NCBI RefSeq assembly: GCF_012641745.1
Contig: NZ_WEHZ01000012.1
Coordinates: 62,001 to 126,000, forward strand
Direction: 5' to 3'
Origin: Pseudoalteromonas peptidolytica
GTDB taxonomy: Bacteria; Pseudomonadota; Gammaproteobacteria; Enterobacterales; Alteromonadaceae
Length of the DNA: 64,000 bases
Shown here: positions 1 through 8,562 of the stretch, piece by piece
Position numbering within the stretch: the first letter of the stretch is position 1
How the letters are laid out: each line of letters opens with the position of its first letter
Notes under the pieces: generated by a model
Database searches by the model: none
Seen by the model: the letters and a program-made list of their open reading frames with translations, nothing else
What the model was told of the DNA's origin: nothing
Translations under genes and position numbers: made by a program

Positions 1-173
1 ACAGTGATAAGTTTGAATGGGAATCTGAGGATGATGACTACACACATTGGCATTTAACTGGAACATACGCGATACACAGCTGGAGCATGTCATTAGGATA
101 CGAAAGTAATGATATTGACAGCTACGCCGACTCTACATTTTTACTATCAATTTCAACAGTGATTGATTGGTAA
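1..173 (+). CDS. C-terminal end of an outer-membrane-type protein (partial)
   Basis: An open frame enters from the left edge (codons from base 3) and stops with TAA at 171-173. The 56 visible residues alternate polar and hydrophobic positions, as in beta-strands, with an acidic turn (EDDD) and a second acidic turn (SNDIDSYAD), and end in Trp, as many outer-membrane barrel proteins end in an aromatic residue. The pattern resembles the last strands of TorF/Gcw_chp-type putative porins, but that is only a guess from a short piece. The start and any signal peptide lie outside the window. Confidence 0.55.
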   Translation, partial: SDKFEWESEDDDYTHWHLTGTYAIHSWSMSLGYESNDIDSYADSTFLLSISTVIDW

Positions 174-329
174 TTTAACTTTTAATTTAAATTTTATTAA
201 CTTTTGTATTGATTTTAGCTGCAAATTGTACTTTTATATAATAGTGCAATTAACGTCACTAGGGGGCTTTTTTATGGTGCCTGACAAGTGACGCGTATAA
301 GAACAACATATACGCTGTGGAGCTGAAAT

Positions 330-749
330 ATGAAGGATTCGATAAAATTAACAGCACTGTCTCTTGCGATTTTCTCCCGTTTTAGTTTTTCTAGCCCTCT
401 AGAATTTGCGGGGGGAGCAGACATGTCAAAATTGATAGATGTACAGCATATCTTACCCAATTTGAATGAGTATTGTAGTGATGTCATCACGCTCAAAGGT
501 GTCGTGACCAGTGTGTGCAAAAAGTTAGGTTGCTGGATGACGTTACAAGTTGCCGACGGTCTTGATGTGAATATTCAGGTGGAACAAGGTGATATGGTTT
601 TCCCTACCGCTGCAATTGGGCGTGAAGCCCATGTTACTGGGCGCTTTACCCGCGTTGAGCAAGCCGCGCAGCCGCAACTAGAGCTACGCGCTGAGCAGAG
701 CGTATTAATGCAGCTGGGATTTGAGCCCACCGCAGTGACTATTTCTTAG
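330..749 (+). CDS. DUF4920-like exported OB-fold protein
   Basis: A 139-residue protein of unknown function. The core (about residues 50-110) has the pattern LKGVVTSVCKKLGCWMTL followed by a charged stretch and VFPTAAIG, the signature I associate with DUF4920, a small OB-fold domain with two Cys near the first strand. The first 27-30 residues are hydrophobic with a basic start, so export to the periplasm is likely. ATG 330 has a GGAG ribosome site 10 bases upstream. An internal ATG at 423 also follows a purine-rich GGGGGAGC and would give a cytoplasmic form of 108 residues. It stands alone, with the convergent azlD after it. The two Cys suggest a metal or redox role, but none is shown. Confidence 0.7.
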   Translation: MKDSIKLTALSLAIFSRFSFSSPLEFAGGADMSKLIDVQHILPNLNEYCSDVITLKGVVTSVCKKLGCWMTLQVADGLDVNIQVEQGDMVFPTAAIGREAHVTGRFTRVEQAAQPQLELRAEQSVLMQLGFEPTAVTIS

Positions 750-778
750 CACACCATTGGCTAAACATCAGACGGGTG

Positions 779-1078
779 TTAATACAGTAGATAGAAGAGT
801 ACAAGGCTACCAAGCGTGGTGATATATAAGTTTTTAAACCGATATGCGAGTATCACAGCAAAGGTTGCAGCGATTAGGTAAGGATTATGTACGCTCAGTG
901 CGAGTTGTTCATCTTGAATAAACACAATGGGTACCCAAATTGCGGTGAGTACACACGGAGCGCTAAAGCTTAAAAATCGCTGCAATTTAGGTCCGATAGT
1001 AAAGGGCAGCTGCTTTGCGAGAAATAAATATCGTGTCGCGAATGTGACGCAGGCCATTGCTAAAATCGTTGTTATCAT
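779..1078 (-). CDS. azlD: AzlD-family branched-chain amino acid exporter, small subunit
   Basis: A 99-residue, very hydrophobic protein with about four membrane segments. The N-terminal pattern ACVTFATRYLF and the later FLSFSAPCVLTAIWVP match the AzlD family, the small inner-membrane partner of AzlC. Family members work with AzlC to export branched-chain amino acids or analogues (AzlCD of Bacillus, YgaZH of E. coli export valine). Its ATG overlaps the stop of azlC by four bases (ATGA), so the two are translationally coupled. It is the last gene of the araC-azlC-azlD unit. The actual substrate here is unknown. Confidence 0.85.
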   Translation of the reverse strand: MITTILAMACVTFATRYLFLAKQLPFTIGPKLQRFLSFSAPCVLTAIWVPIVFIQDEQLALSVHNPYLIAATFAVILAYRFKNLYITTLGSLVLFYLLY

Positions 1079-1758
1079 GTGCGCTCCTTGTAACTTTGTA
1101 GCAAATATCCAACGGTCATGCCAAGTAACGCTGATGCGATTAACCCAAACTCAAAGTGGACTAGCTTAAATATCAGAATACTGATGGCAGAGCAGATACA
1201 GGCGCATAAAATAGGCACTGTGGTAATGCTTGGTATAACCAGCGCGATGAATATTGCTGCAATAGCAAAATCTAACCCCAAATTGGTCAAATCTGGTAAG
1301 AACTGACCTGCAATAATGCCAATGAGTGTCCAAAGGTTCCAAGCGACATAAAAGCTTCCGCCAGCAACCAGAGCATAAAGCAGCCTGAGTTTCCCCTGAT
1401 ATGCGCGATGGTGGTGAGAAAATGCAAACAGTTCATCGGTTAGAAAAAATGCTATAGAACTTCGCCATTTGAGTGGCTTATCTACCATCTTATTGCGAAT
1501 AGCAAGACCATACAGCAAGTGTCGAGCACTAATGATAAATGTGGTGATGAGCAAGGTGATCAAAGCGGTATCTTTTGCAATAAGCTCTATTGCCACCAAC
1601 TGCGCAGAGCCGGCAAAAACGAGTAAAGACATAAGCTGCGCTTCTAATGGCGTAAAACCATTTTGTACGGCCAGAGAGCCACATAATATTCCCCATGGGA
1701 GCACTGCTAGGTTGAGCGGTAGCATATCCCAAAAGCCCTTGTATACTGCAACTTTCAT
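1075..1758 (-). CDS. azlC: AzlC-family amino acid exporter, large subunit
   Basis: A 227-residue inner-membrane protein with about five to six predicted membrane segments. Family marks are the N-terminal GFWDMLPLNLAVLPWGILCG, the segment LVFAGSAQLVAIEL, and SARHLLYGLA followed by FLTDELFAFS, all typical of AzlC/YgaZ. With AzlD it should form a proton-driven exporter for branched-chain amino acids or related compounds. It starts only two bases after the stop of the upstream AraC regulator and overlaps azlD, so the three genes form one tight operon, which suggests that the regulator controls this exporter. Confidence 0.9.
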   Translation of the reverse strand: MKVAVYKGFWDMLPLNLAVLPWGILCGSLAVQNGFTPLEAQLMSLLVFAGSAQLVAIELIAKDTALITLLITTFIISARHLLYGLAIRNKMVDKPLKWRSSIAFFLTDELFAFSHHHRAYQGKLRLLYALVAGGSFYVAWNLWTLIGIIAGQFLPDLTNLGLDFAIAAIFIALVIPSITTVPILCACICSAISILIFKLVHFEFGLIASALLGMTVGYLLQSYKERT

Positions 1759-1760
1759 GG

Positions 1761-2561
1761 TTAACAGGCCTTACTGTATTGACTGGGCGTGATCCCCATA
1801 TTTTTTTTAAAATGACGATTAAAGTGGCTTTGATCGTAAAATCCTACAGTCAAAGCTGCATGTGCAACACTTTTACCACAGCGCATAAGTGCTTTTGCGT
1901 GATTGAGGCGATGCTGAATTTGAAATGCGTGGGGAGTGAGGCCTGTTTGTGACTTAAATACTCGAATAAAGTAAAAAGGACTCATATCAACAAGGCTGGC
2001 AAGTTTATCGAGTGAAACCTCTTCAAACAGATTGTCCAATAAAAACTGCTGGGCGGTGCGGATGCGCGCTTTTACCGATTTTTGTTTCCCTTCAAGCCTC
2101 ACATTACCTTGCTTTTGGCTCAGATAAGACAGTAAGGCTACCAGCTGAGACTGTTTTGCTAATAAGCCATTTTCAGACTCTAATACATTGAATGTAGCAT
2201 TCATTAATTGTACAAGCGTTGGATCATGTACTACGGCATCTTGAAAAAACGGTGCTATGGCGCTGCCACTTCCCAAAAGTTGATTAAAAAGCTCGGGCGT
2301 TGGGTACAAAGAGCGATATGAAGAAGGGCCTGCGGAAGCTTTTCGGCAGTCATGTACTTGCTCTGCGTTTATCAAAATAATGCTATGTTGCTGAGCAACG
2401 TGCTCTCCACCAGAGCGATAAAATTTCTGCGCGCCACTCTCAACTAAGGCTAGGGTGTAGCCACTGTGACTATGTCTGCCAAAGTCCTCTTTTTTATCAA
2501 TGTTATGAAGTACTTCTAAGCCACCGAGATCACGGTGAAAACTAAACTTTGCATGTTGCAT
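1761..2561 (-). CDS. AraC-family regulator of the azlCD unit
   Basis: A transcription factor with an N-terminal cupin-like effector domain (HSGYTLALVESGAQKFYRSG region) and a C-terminal pair of helix-turn-helices (LDKLASLVDMSPFYFIRVFK, then VAHAALTVGFYDQSHFNRHFK). The start is placed at the ATG at 2561 because GGGGAGAG lies just upstream; an in-frame ATG at 2618 would add 19 residues without a clear ribosome site. At 266 residues it has the usual AraC-family length. This domain order next to AzlC/AzlD is common in proteobacteria, so it probably senses an amino acid or analogue and switches on export. The ligand cannot be read from the sequence. Confidence 0.85.
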   Translation of the reverse strand: MQHAKFSFHRDLGGLEVLHNIDKKEDFGRHSHSGYTLALVESGAQKFYRSGGEHVAQQHSIILINAEQVHDCRKASAGPSSYRSLYPTPELFNQLLGSGSAIAPFFQDAVVHDPTLVQLMNATFNVLESENGLLAKQSQLVALLSYLSQKQGNVRLEGKQKSVKARIRTAQQFLLDNLFEEVSLDKLASLVDMSPFYFIRVFKSQTGLTPHAFQIQHRLNHAKALMRCGKSVAHAALTVGFYDQSHFNRHFKKNMGITPSQYSKAC

Positions 2562-2633
2562 ATTTCTCTCCCCATTGATAAGAAGGGTATCCGCCTTAAC
2601 GCGATATGTCTTGTACAAAATTGCACAATTGGC

Positions 2634-3107
2634 TCACCAGACTTGTTTTTTTATAATATTGACCTGACGGCTTTTTATCAGACACCGACTATTTTGCACT
2701 ATTAATGTATCTTCATAAGTACCGTTGAAGATAGTGGTTGGTGCATGTGGCTGTCCTATTGCCTGTTGATGGAGCACAAAGTAACTGTTTGCCTCATACA
2801 GATTAGATTTTATATGTTTAATATTGGCACTAGTCATCATGTGCATACTTTTTGTCTTGCTTATGGCTTGCTGTTGCCGCAGTACGATGTCATCTGCACC
2901 TGTTAGACTAATCTTGAGTGCGGGTATGGTAAATGTAGCGTTATCAGTGAAAACACTGCGGTAATCAGCCGCTGATTGAGCATCTCGATACGTTATGTAT
3001 TCTTGTAGTGTCTTTTCACAGTTTTTAAGATGGATATTGTTAGGTTGTGTAGAGGTACATCCAGTCGTGAGTAAAAGTGTGACAAAAAGCGCAGCGAATA
3101 CTTTCAT
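2634..3107 (-). CDS. Lipoprotein with an NTF2/SnoaL-like fold
   Basis: About 157 residues beginning MKVFAALFVTLLLTTGCTS, a clear lipoprotein signal with Cys after LTTG, so the mature protein should be lipid-anchored in the envelope. The start at 3107 is chosen over the longer frame at 3176 because it gives a proper signal peptide. The body (TYRDAQSAADYRSVF, then DNATFTIPALKISLTGADDI) resembles SnoaL-like/NTF2-like domains, cone-shaped folds used as enzymes or binding proteins. No catalytic residues can be assigned and the role is unknown. It lies head-to-tail with the araC unit, with a spacing of 72 bases. Confidence 0.65.
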   Translation of the reverse strand: MKVFAALFVTLLLTTGCTSTQPNNIHLKNCEKTLQEYITYRDAQSAADYRSVFTDNATFTIPALKISLTGADDIVLRQQQAISKTKSMHMMTSANIKHIKSNLYEANSYFVLHQQAIGQPHAPTTIFNGTYEDTLIVQNSRCLIKSRQVNIIKKQVW

Positions 3108-3417
3108 ATTTATTATCCATGTTGAGTGATGATTGTTAATTTCAGGTAATGCTGGTTTCTTGTCAAGCAACACCATTCTTGCCGTTTATTTCAAAAAGCG
3201 CTTACGCTTGTGTATTTTTCATGTGCCGACGATATTTGAGCAAAGCAGTATAGTTACTCTTAGCGACTTGAGCTGTTGGCCGATCACAGTGGTAGTGCCG
3301 CAGATCTAAAAGTCGGGTAAATAAACTTCAATGTAATTATTTTGTAAATAGATTTTAACGTTAGCCTCCTATTATCTTTTTTGGACTAGTCCAGATAATC
3401 TTAGTAAAGGAAAGATA

Positions 3418-5166
3418 ATGAAATTACCCGTGCTTCGCAGTGCATTACTTGCACTTTCATTCACCGCCTGTGCAGATGCACTTGAAAATAAAGTATTGCT
3501 GATTGGGATCGATGGATTGCAATACGAAAAAATTGGCAGCAATCATACCCCAAATTTTGACCGCTTATTTCTAAGTAAAGCGTATACAGGCGGGCTCTCA
3601 AAAACTCAAACACAGCAAAAAACCAAAAGTGGCCCAGGCTGGGCAACGATTTTAACGGGAGTTTGGGTGAACAAACATCAAGTCCCAAGTAATGACTCTG
3701 GCTTGGCGAATAACGCCTATCCTAGCCTTTATCGTTATATCGCAGAGCATGACGCCAGCGCTCATATTGCGAGCTTTAGCACTTGGGGGCCTATCCATAG
3801 CCAATTCTTTCGAAGCGATCTCACTTTAATGAAGCAAAGGTCAGAAGGCGGCAGTGATGATGATAATTTGAACAAAGCGTTGGCGACATTACATAATGAC
3901 TCTGCAGATTTCGTTTTTCTACATTTAGATGAGCCAGATGCCGTAGGGCATGCCTTATGCTTCGGCTCTGCGTACAATAAAGCGGTCGAAGATGCAGATA
4001 AGAGATTAGGCAAGCTTCTTGATGCCGTTGAAGCCAAAGAGCGAAAAGGTGAAAACTGGTTAGTGATGGTCACGACAGATCACGGTCGCACGCCGATTGT
4101 TGGTTGTCACCATGGTGAGCAAACAGAACCAGAAAAAACTATTTTCATAGCTTCTAACAAGAGACTGAATAAGGAATTTAGTTCGAAGGCTGTTAACCCT
4201 GCTAATACGGACTTTTCTGGTTTGTATGGCTACCCGGCACAAACTGCGATTGTACCGACTATCTTATCCTTTATGGGAATAGAGACGGGTGTCCAAGCGG
4301 GGTTTGAGAGTACATCACTGTATGGTGATGTAGGGATCCGTAAGCTAAATTACGCCAATAAACTTTTTACCTGGCTTGATGATGCACATGCGCCTACTCG
4401 GGTTTATCGTAATAATCAATTGCTTGAGACATTACCCGCGGGTGTGTCGCAGTGGCAAGATTCAGCCCCAACTTCTGGTATCAATGACTATAGCTTTGAG
4501 CAGCAGGGCGTCTATGTTGGCTATCGTGTGACTGAGCTTAATTTGACCGCAGCACATCAATGGCACAACACTAAAAGCTATTTTTTTTCTGAAGATGCAC
4601 GCTATTGGCGTTACGACACCTTGTTAGATAAAACTGATGATGGTTATCCTGTGGCGGTGACGGACGGCAATTGGCCGGGGCTTGCAAAATATGCAGAGCA
4701 AATTCAGGCAAGTTTCTACAAAGACCGTAATACGGTCTATTACTTTTTATCTACGGGGCAGTACCTAAGTTATGACGTACAAAATGATAGGGTACGAACG
4801 GGTTATCCTAAAGCCATAGATAACAGCTCGTGGCCGGGGCTTGCTGAATATGCGAACAAAATAACGACGACACTACGCTGGACGTCTGACAAAGTATATT
4901 TTTTCCTAAATGATGGTCGATACTTACGCTATGATTTAGGAGATGACAGTGTTGATAGTGGCTACCCTAAGGCCATTAATGATAGCACTTGGCCGGGGAT
5001 GGGCGACTATGCGAGCAAGATAAGCGCTGCTTTAAAGTGGAACAGTACACGTGCTTACTTCTTTTTAGATGACGGTCGTTACCTGAGATACAGCATTACA
5101 TTAGATAAAGTAGACCCAGGTTATCCTAAAGTAATTAACAACGGCACTTGGCCTGGGTTGCAATAG
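3418..5166 (+). CDS. Secreted alkaline-phosphatase-superfamily phosphodiesterase with C-terminal hemopexin repeats
   Basis: A 582-residue exported protein (signal peptide about 1-20). Residues about 25-300 form an alkaline phosphatase/nucleotide pyrophosphatase-type domain. Metal and active-site marks are IGIDGLQ with Asp32, KSGPGWATILTG around the likely Ser/Thr nucleophile, HLDEPDAVGH, VTTDHGRT and CHHGEQTE. Residues from about 379 to the end hold four units of the hemopexin type: each has a YFF/YYF strand, a YLRYD-type turn, GYPKAI and a WPGL motif. This should fold as a four-bladed hemopexin propeller for binding a protein, sugar or haem. The enzyme probably cleaves a phosphodiester outside the cell; the substrate is unknown. 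ATG 3418 follows AAAGG. A hairpin terminator lies just downstream. Confidence 0.85.
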   Translation: MKLPVLRSALLALSFTACADALENKVLLIGIDGLQYEKIGSNHTPNFDRLFLSKAYTGGLSKTQTQQKTKSGPGWATILTGVWVNKHQVPSNDSGLANNAYPSLYRYIAEHDASAHIASFSTWGPIHSQFFRSDLTLMKQRSEGGSDDDNLNKALATLHNDSADFVFLHLDEPDAVGHALCFGSAYNKAVEDADKRLGKLLDAVEAKERKGENWLVMVTTDHGRTPIVGCHHGEQTEPEKTIFIASNKRLNKEFSSKAVNPANTDFSGLYGYPAQTAIVPTILSFMGIETGVQAGFESTSLYGDVGIRKLNYANKLFTWLDDAHAPTRVYRNNQLLETLPAGVSQWQDSAPTSGINDYSFEQQGVYVGYRVTELNLTAAHQWHNTKSYFFSEDARYWRYDTLLDKTDDGYPVAVTDGNWPGLAKYAEQIQASFYKDRNTVYYFLSTGQYLSYDVQNDRVRTGYPKAIDNSSWPGLAEYANKITTTLRWTSDKVYFFLNDGRYLRYDLGDDSVDSGYPKAINDSTWPGMGDYASKISAALKWNSTRAYFFLDDGRYLRYSITLDKVDPGYPKVINNGTWPGLQ

Positions 5167-5191
5167 TAGTAACAAAAATAATAGACTTTTC

Positions 5192-5227
5192 AAGGAGTGA
5201 GCAGCTGAAAACCGACACTCCTTTTTT
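5192..5227 (+). terminator. Rho-independent terminator after the phosphodiesterase gene
   Basis: AAGGAGTG and CACTCCTT form an 8-bp stem with a 16-base loop, followed by a run of T. It lies 26 bases after the stop codon of the upstream gene. Confidence 0.8.
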
Positions 5228-5297
5228 CGTCCAGCTTTTCTGTTGTGGACAATTTTCGGTTATGCTGAGTACATCTCATTTTATTTGGATATGATTG

Positions 5298-6311
5298 ATG
5301 GACTTTAGATCTGACACAGTTACGCTACCGACGCCTGAGATGAAGCAAAGTATGTTTGATGCAGCACTTGGTGACGATGTTTATGGCGACGATCCGACGG
5401 TAAATACCCTAGAGCAATTTGCGGCTGAGCGTCATGGGTTTGAAGCTGCGCTATTTACCTCTTCTGGCACGCAAGCAAACCTTCTGGCGTTAATGAGTCA
5501 TTGTGAAAGAGGTGACGAATATTTATGTGGCCAACAGGCGCATAATTATAGGTTTGAAGCGGGTGGTGCGGCAGTGCTTGGCTCAATCCAACCACAACCT
5601 CTAGAAAATGAGGCTGATGGTAGTATTTGTCTAGAACGGATCAAGCAAGCTATCAAGCCTAACGATTTTCACTTTGCTAATACCAAGCTACTCAGTTTAG
5701 AAAATACCATTGGTGGTAAGGTACTTAGCCTTGAGTATCTAGCAAAGGCAAGAGCATTATGTGACGAACACGGATTAATGCTGCATTTAGATGGTGCTCG
5801 TGTGTATAACGCCGCTGTAGCACAAAATGTGGATATTAGAGAAATTGTCAAGCATTTTGATTCTTTTACGATTTGTCTCTCCAAAGGACTTGGTGCGCCA
5901 ATTGGCTCTTTATTATTGGGTAATAAAGCATTTATCGAAAAAGCGCGTCGACTAAGAAAAATGCTGGGCGGTGGAATGCGTCAAGCAGGTATGCTTGCAG
6001 CGGCTGGCCTTTACGCGTTACAGCATCATGTGGAACGCCTCAACGAAGATCATCAAAATGCACAATATTTAGCTGAAAAACTTGAACGAGTCCCGGGGTT
6101 TAAGCCATGTAAGCATACAGTACAGACAAACATTGTGTTTGTTGAAGTTGAGCCTCACATAGATTTATTCACTATCGCTGAGCAGTTAAAGAGAAAAGGG
6201 ATAAACATCACTCCAGGCTACCAGGGGTGTAGATTGGTTACCCACTTGGGGATTGAGCAGGCGGATATCGATACATTTATTACTGAACTTTCACGCATTA
6301 CTCAGGTTTAG
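5298..6311 (+). CDS. ltaE: Low-specificity L-threonine aldolase
   Basis: A PLP enzyme of 337-338 residues that splits L-threonine/allo-threonine into glycine and acetaldehyde in the cytoplasm. The start DFRSDTVTLPTPEM and the motif GDDVYGDDPTVN are family signatures. FTSSGTQANLLAL is the PLP phosphate loop, HLDGARVYNA carries the Asp/Arg pair, and CLSKGLGAPIGS contains the Schiff-base lysine. Length matches the E. coli enzyme. The ATG at 5298 is taken as start. A TTG one codon upstream (5295) would give the spacing of the E. coli N-terminus, and the ribosome site is weak in either case. It is a single gene, preceded by a terminator. Confidence 0.93.
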   Translation: MDFRSDTVTLPTPEMKQSMFDAALGDDVYGDDPTVNTLEQFAAERHGFEAALFTSSGTQANLLALMSHCERGDEYLCGQQAHNYRFEAGGAAVLGSIQPQPLENEADGSICLERIKQAIKPNDFHFANTKLLSLENTIGGKVLSLEYLAKARALCDEHGLMLHLDGARVYNAAVAQNVDIREIVKHFDSFTICLSKGLGAPIGSLLLGNKAFIEKARRLRKMLGGGMRQAGMLAAAGLYALQHHVERLNEDHQNAQYLAEKLERVPGFKPCKHTVQTNIVFVEVEPHIDLFTIAEQLKRKGINITPGYQGCRLVTHLGIEQADIDTFITELSRITQV

Positions 6312-6394
6312 TTTGAAGAAATTTTCACAAATATCGTGTTGACTTTAGGAACGTGACTCACTATTTTCTGCTTTTTCACAGAGGGAATAAGTCA

Positions 6395-6901
6395 ATGTCA
6401 TCATTTTTAGTCAACACAACCGTTGGGGTTGCTGCACTTTTTTGTAGTTTAAGTAGCTTAGCGAACCCTGTGGAGTTTTCAGTTGGAACAGGATATCCAT
6501 TTTTCGGTCAACTTGAGGTGTCGGTTCCTCAAGCGCAAAATCAGAGTAAATGGTATGGTAGTTATCGCATTGGACTTGATGATGGCTTATTACTTGGTTA
6601 TGAGCGTGCGGTATCAGCGAATAATAAACATGCTGTAGGTGTTGTTGCGGGCGCGCTTGGGGCGAGAGATGTCGGTCCCGCCTGTGAAGAAGATGATGAT
6701 GTTGTATGTGGTATTTTTGAGCCAATTATTAACTTGTTTGATGATGAAACCACCAACGGTGTCGGCTTAAGTTACAGTTATTACTTTTCAAGCATTAACC
6801 AAAGGGGCTGGCATGTTAAGTTCATAGCAGGCTACGGCGAAAGTAGTGACTCGAATAAAAAGCGTGCGGATGGCAGTGTGGCGATAAGTTACCAATTCTA
6901 A
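6395..6901 (+). CDS. Exported outer-membrane-like protein, unknown function
   Basis: A 168-residue protein with a signal peptide (MSSFLVNTTVGVAALFCSLSS, cleavage near LANP). The ATG at 6395 is used because GAGGGA lies nine bases upstream and gives a clean signal sequence; an in-frame ATG at 6353 would spoil it. The mature part has alternating strands such as WYGSYRIGLDDGLLLGYERA and ends VAISYQF, with a C-terminal Phe as in outer-membrane barrels. One acidic loop with two Cys (ACEEDDDVVCG) stands out; the Cys could form a disulfide. I do not recognise the family. A perfect inverted repeat follows the gene. Confidence 0.6.
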   Translation: MSSFLVNTTVGVAALFCSLSSLANPVEFSVGTGYPFFGQLEVSVPQAQNQSKWYGSYRIGLDDGLLLGYERAVSANNKHAVGVVAGALGARDVGPACEEDDDVVCGIFEPIINLFDDETTNGVGLSYSYYFSSINQRGWHVKFIAGYGESSDSNKKRADGSVAISYQF

Positions 6902-6974
6902 TGTAATGGCTCTAATTCAATATAAGCTCAGTGGTGGATAATTCCTGCTCTAGATATTTTTATGGCCTTTTAAT

Positions 6975-7014
6975 GTAATTCACTTCCTATATTTGGCTAT
7001 TGGAAGTGAATTAC
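6975..7014. repeat. Perfect 13-bp inverted repeat
   Basis: GTAATTCACTTCC at 6975-6987 is exactly mirrored by GGAAGTGAATTAC at 7002-7014 around a 14-base loop. It lies between two convergent genes (stops at 6901 and 7055). There is no T run on either side, so it is an unusual terminator at best. It could be a bidirectional stem-loop or a protein-binding site. Confidence 0.7.
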
Positions 7015-7054
7015 ACGCTGTTATCGATAAGTTTGGCAGCAAGGAAGATATTAG

Positions 7055-8254
7055 TTATTCAACACTAAGGCTATTTAGCTTCACCTGTGAAGTGATTGGC
7101 ATCACAGCTGGAAATGTATTTACTTGGGCGAAACTATAAGGATAATAAAGGTTTAAGTTGTTGCTTAGCTTTAAGTCAATGTGCTCTATAGAGCCACGCT
7201 CATGACATGTGATTGCTGCCTCAAGTCTGGAAATGGTTTTATTCATTTTTAACTTTTTTTCTTTATTTCCTTGATTGTTAATTAATTCATCTATTAAAAG
7301 TATATATTTAATAGGGTAGTAGTTATATAGAGAATAACTTACGGGGTTATACCTCGTTAGTTCTAATGGTTGGTCGCCATTATTATCAAACTGAACGTCA
7401 AATCTATTTTTTAAAGTATGATTGCAAATAAGTGCTACACACCTTTCCTCATTCAAAAATAATAAAATATAAGATAATAAGACATCAACCCAACTTCCGC
7501 GGTTATTCTTTCTTGCCACTTCTGTAAGGCCACTCTTGGAATTTAGGATCCACGCTGCGAATGCTTTTAGCCATAATTTGAAGCCGCGTAGGGTATCGGT
7601 GTCCAACTTATCGTTAAGTAGTGCACAAGCCTCGATCGCAAGTAACAGCCAGCGAGAGTCAATGATCCCCAACCCATACTGATTACCAGTCCATGGCATA
7701 ATTTGTGCGAACTCCATGTGAGGATTCATGGCTGTTTCACCATCAATAAACCAAGTGTTTATTTGCGCTTGGATATATTCAATCTTTTGTTGCTCTGGAG
7801 CATCACAATAAGACAAAGCAACGAGATGTAGTCTTGCACATACCTGCGCCAATTTTGGCTTATCAGATATACTCGCCAAAAATGGGTTTGATCTACTATC
7901 TCTATGCTGTACCGTTTCTTTACTTTTTATTAAAGGGTTTGTGTTTTCATTAACGTAGTAATAAGGGGCGAAGGATAAATAATCTTTTGTACACCCACTT
8001 GGCGGATCGACATCTTTTTTAGTGATAGAGATTACACCAAGGTTAACCGCTTGGTTAGCAAGCTGGTGAAGCTCAGTGTTATCCGCGTTACTGAGTGTAG
8101 TTTTATATTTTGATGTAAGGTGAGAAAAATACCTATGGAGGTTAGTTGTGTCTTCAACTTCAATTTTTTTTACAACATCTCTTACAGTTTTCCGGTAATT
8201 AAAAATAAGTTTAGATATTGATAGGTTAGTTATTATCTTTATGTTTTCTTTCAC
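7055..8254 (-). CDS. Alginate-lyase-family (PL5-like) protein with a replaced catalytic His
   Basis: A 399-residue protein. The middle and C-terminal parts match the Pfam alginate lyase (alpha/alpha toroid) pattern: MNPHMEFAQIMPWTGNQYG then LGIIDSR, FAAWILNSKSGLTE, KNNRGSWVDV and ELTRYNPVSYSLYN. In active PL5 enzymes the NNH motif provides the catalytic Asn and His, and an Arg and Tyr follow later. Here the Arg and Tyr are kept but His is replaced by Arg252 (NNR). No signal peptide is present, although known lyases are periplasmic. The start is a GTG; an in-frame stop lies just upstream. It may act on another sugar acid, or bind without cutting. It has no alginate genes around it. Confidence 0.7.
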   Translation of the reverse strand: MKENIKIITNLSISKLIFNYRKTVRDVVKKIEVEDTTNLHRYFSHLTSKYKTTLSNADNTELHQLANQAVNLGVISITKKDVDPPSGCTKDYLSFAPYYYVNENTNPLIKSKETVQHRDSRSNPFLASISDKPKLAQVCARLHLVALSYCDAPEQQKIEYIQAQINTWFIDGETAMNPHMEFAQIMPWTGNQYGLGIIDSRWLLLAIEACALLNDKLDTDTLRGFKLWLKAFAAWILNSKSGLTEVARKNNRGSWVDVLLSYILLFLNEERCVALICNHTLKNRFDVQFDNNGDQPLELTRYNPVSYSLYNYYPIKYILLIDELINNQGNKEKKLKMNKTISRLEAAITCHERGSIEHIDLKLSNNLNLYYPYSFAQVNTFPAVMPITSQVKLNSLSVE

Positions 8255-8507
8255 GATATTTTCTCATAAATCTTATTTTTGTGCATGATAACTCATAAAA
8301 CCCTTTTGCAGGTACATTTTCTAGCTAAACTTTAAAAGTCAACAGGCGAACCCACTGTCTTTAAGGAGAAAATGAGTAGGCGTCATCGCAGAGGCACATG
8401 AAACCAGTGACTAAAGATGCAGGTTAGGTGTATGTGGTGAGGTTACATAATTGTGGATCTACACATAACGATGGGTCTCGTTGCAGGTAAAAACACTGAG
8501 CTATGTT

Positions 8508-8540
8508 GTTACACCAACTGACCGAGTCAATTGGTGTAAC
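8508..8540 (-). terminator. Hairpin after the first siderophore receptor gene
   Basis: GTTACACCAA (8508-8517) pairs with TTGGTGTAAC (8531-8540). Inside it TGAC and GTCA pair again around CGA, so almost the whole element folds into one long hairpin. It begins 23 bases downstream of the receptor stop on the minus strand. No strong U tract follows, so it may act as an RNA 3' end stabiliser rather than a classical terminator. Confidence 0.55.
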
Positions 8541-8562
8541 CCTTATCCTGATACTTGGTTTA

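Noticed and set aside
5291-5308. ATG at 5291 as start of threonine aldolase
   Set aside because: It is out of frame and reaches a stop after five codons.
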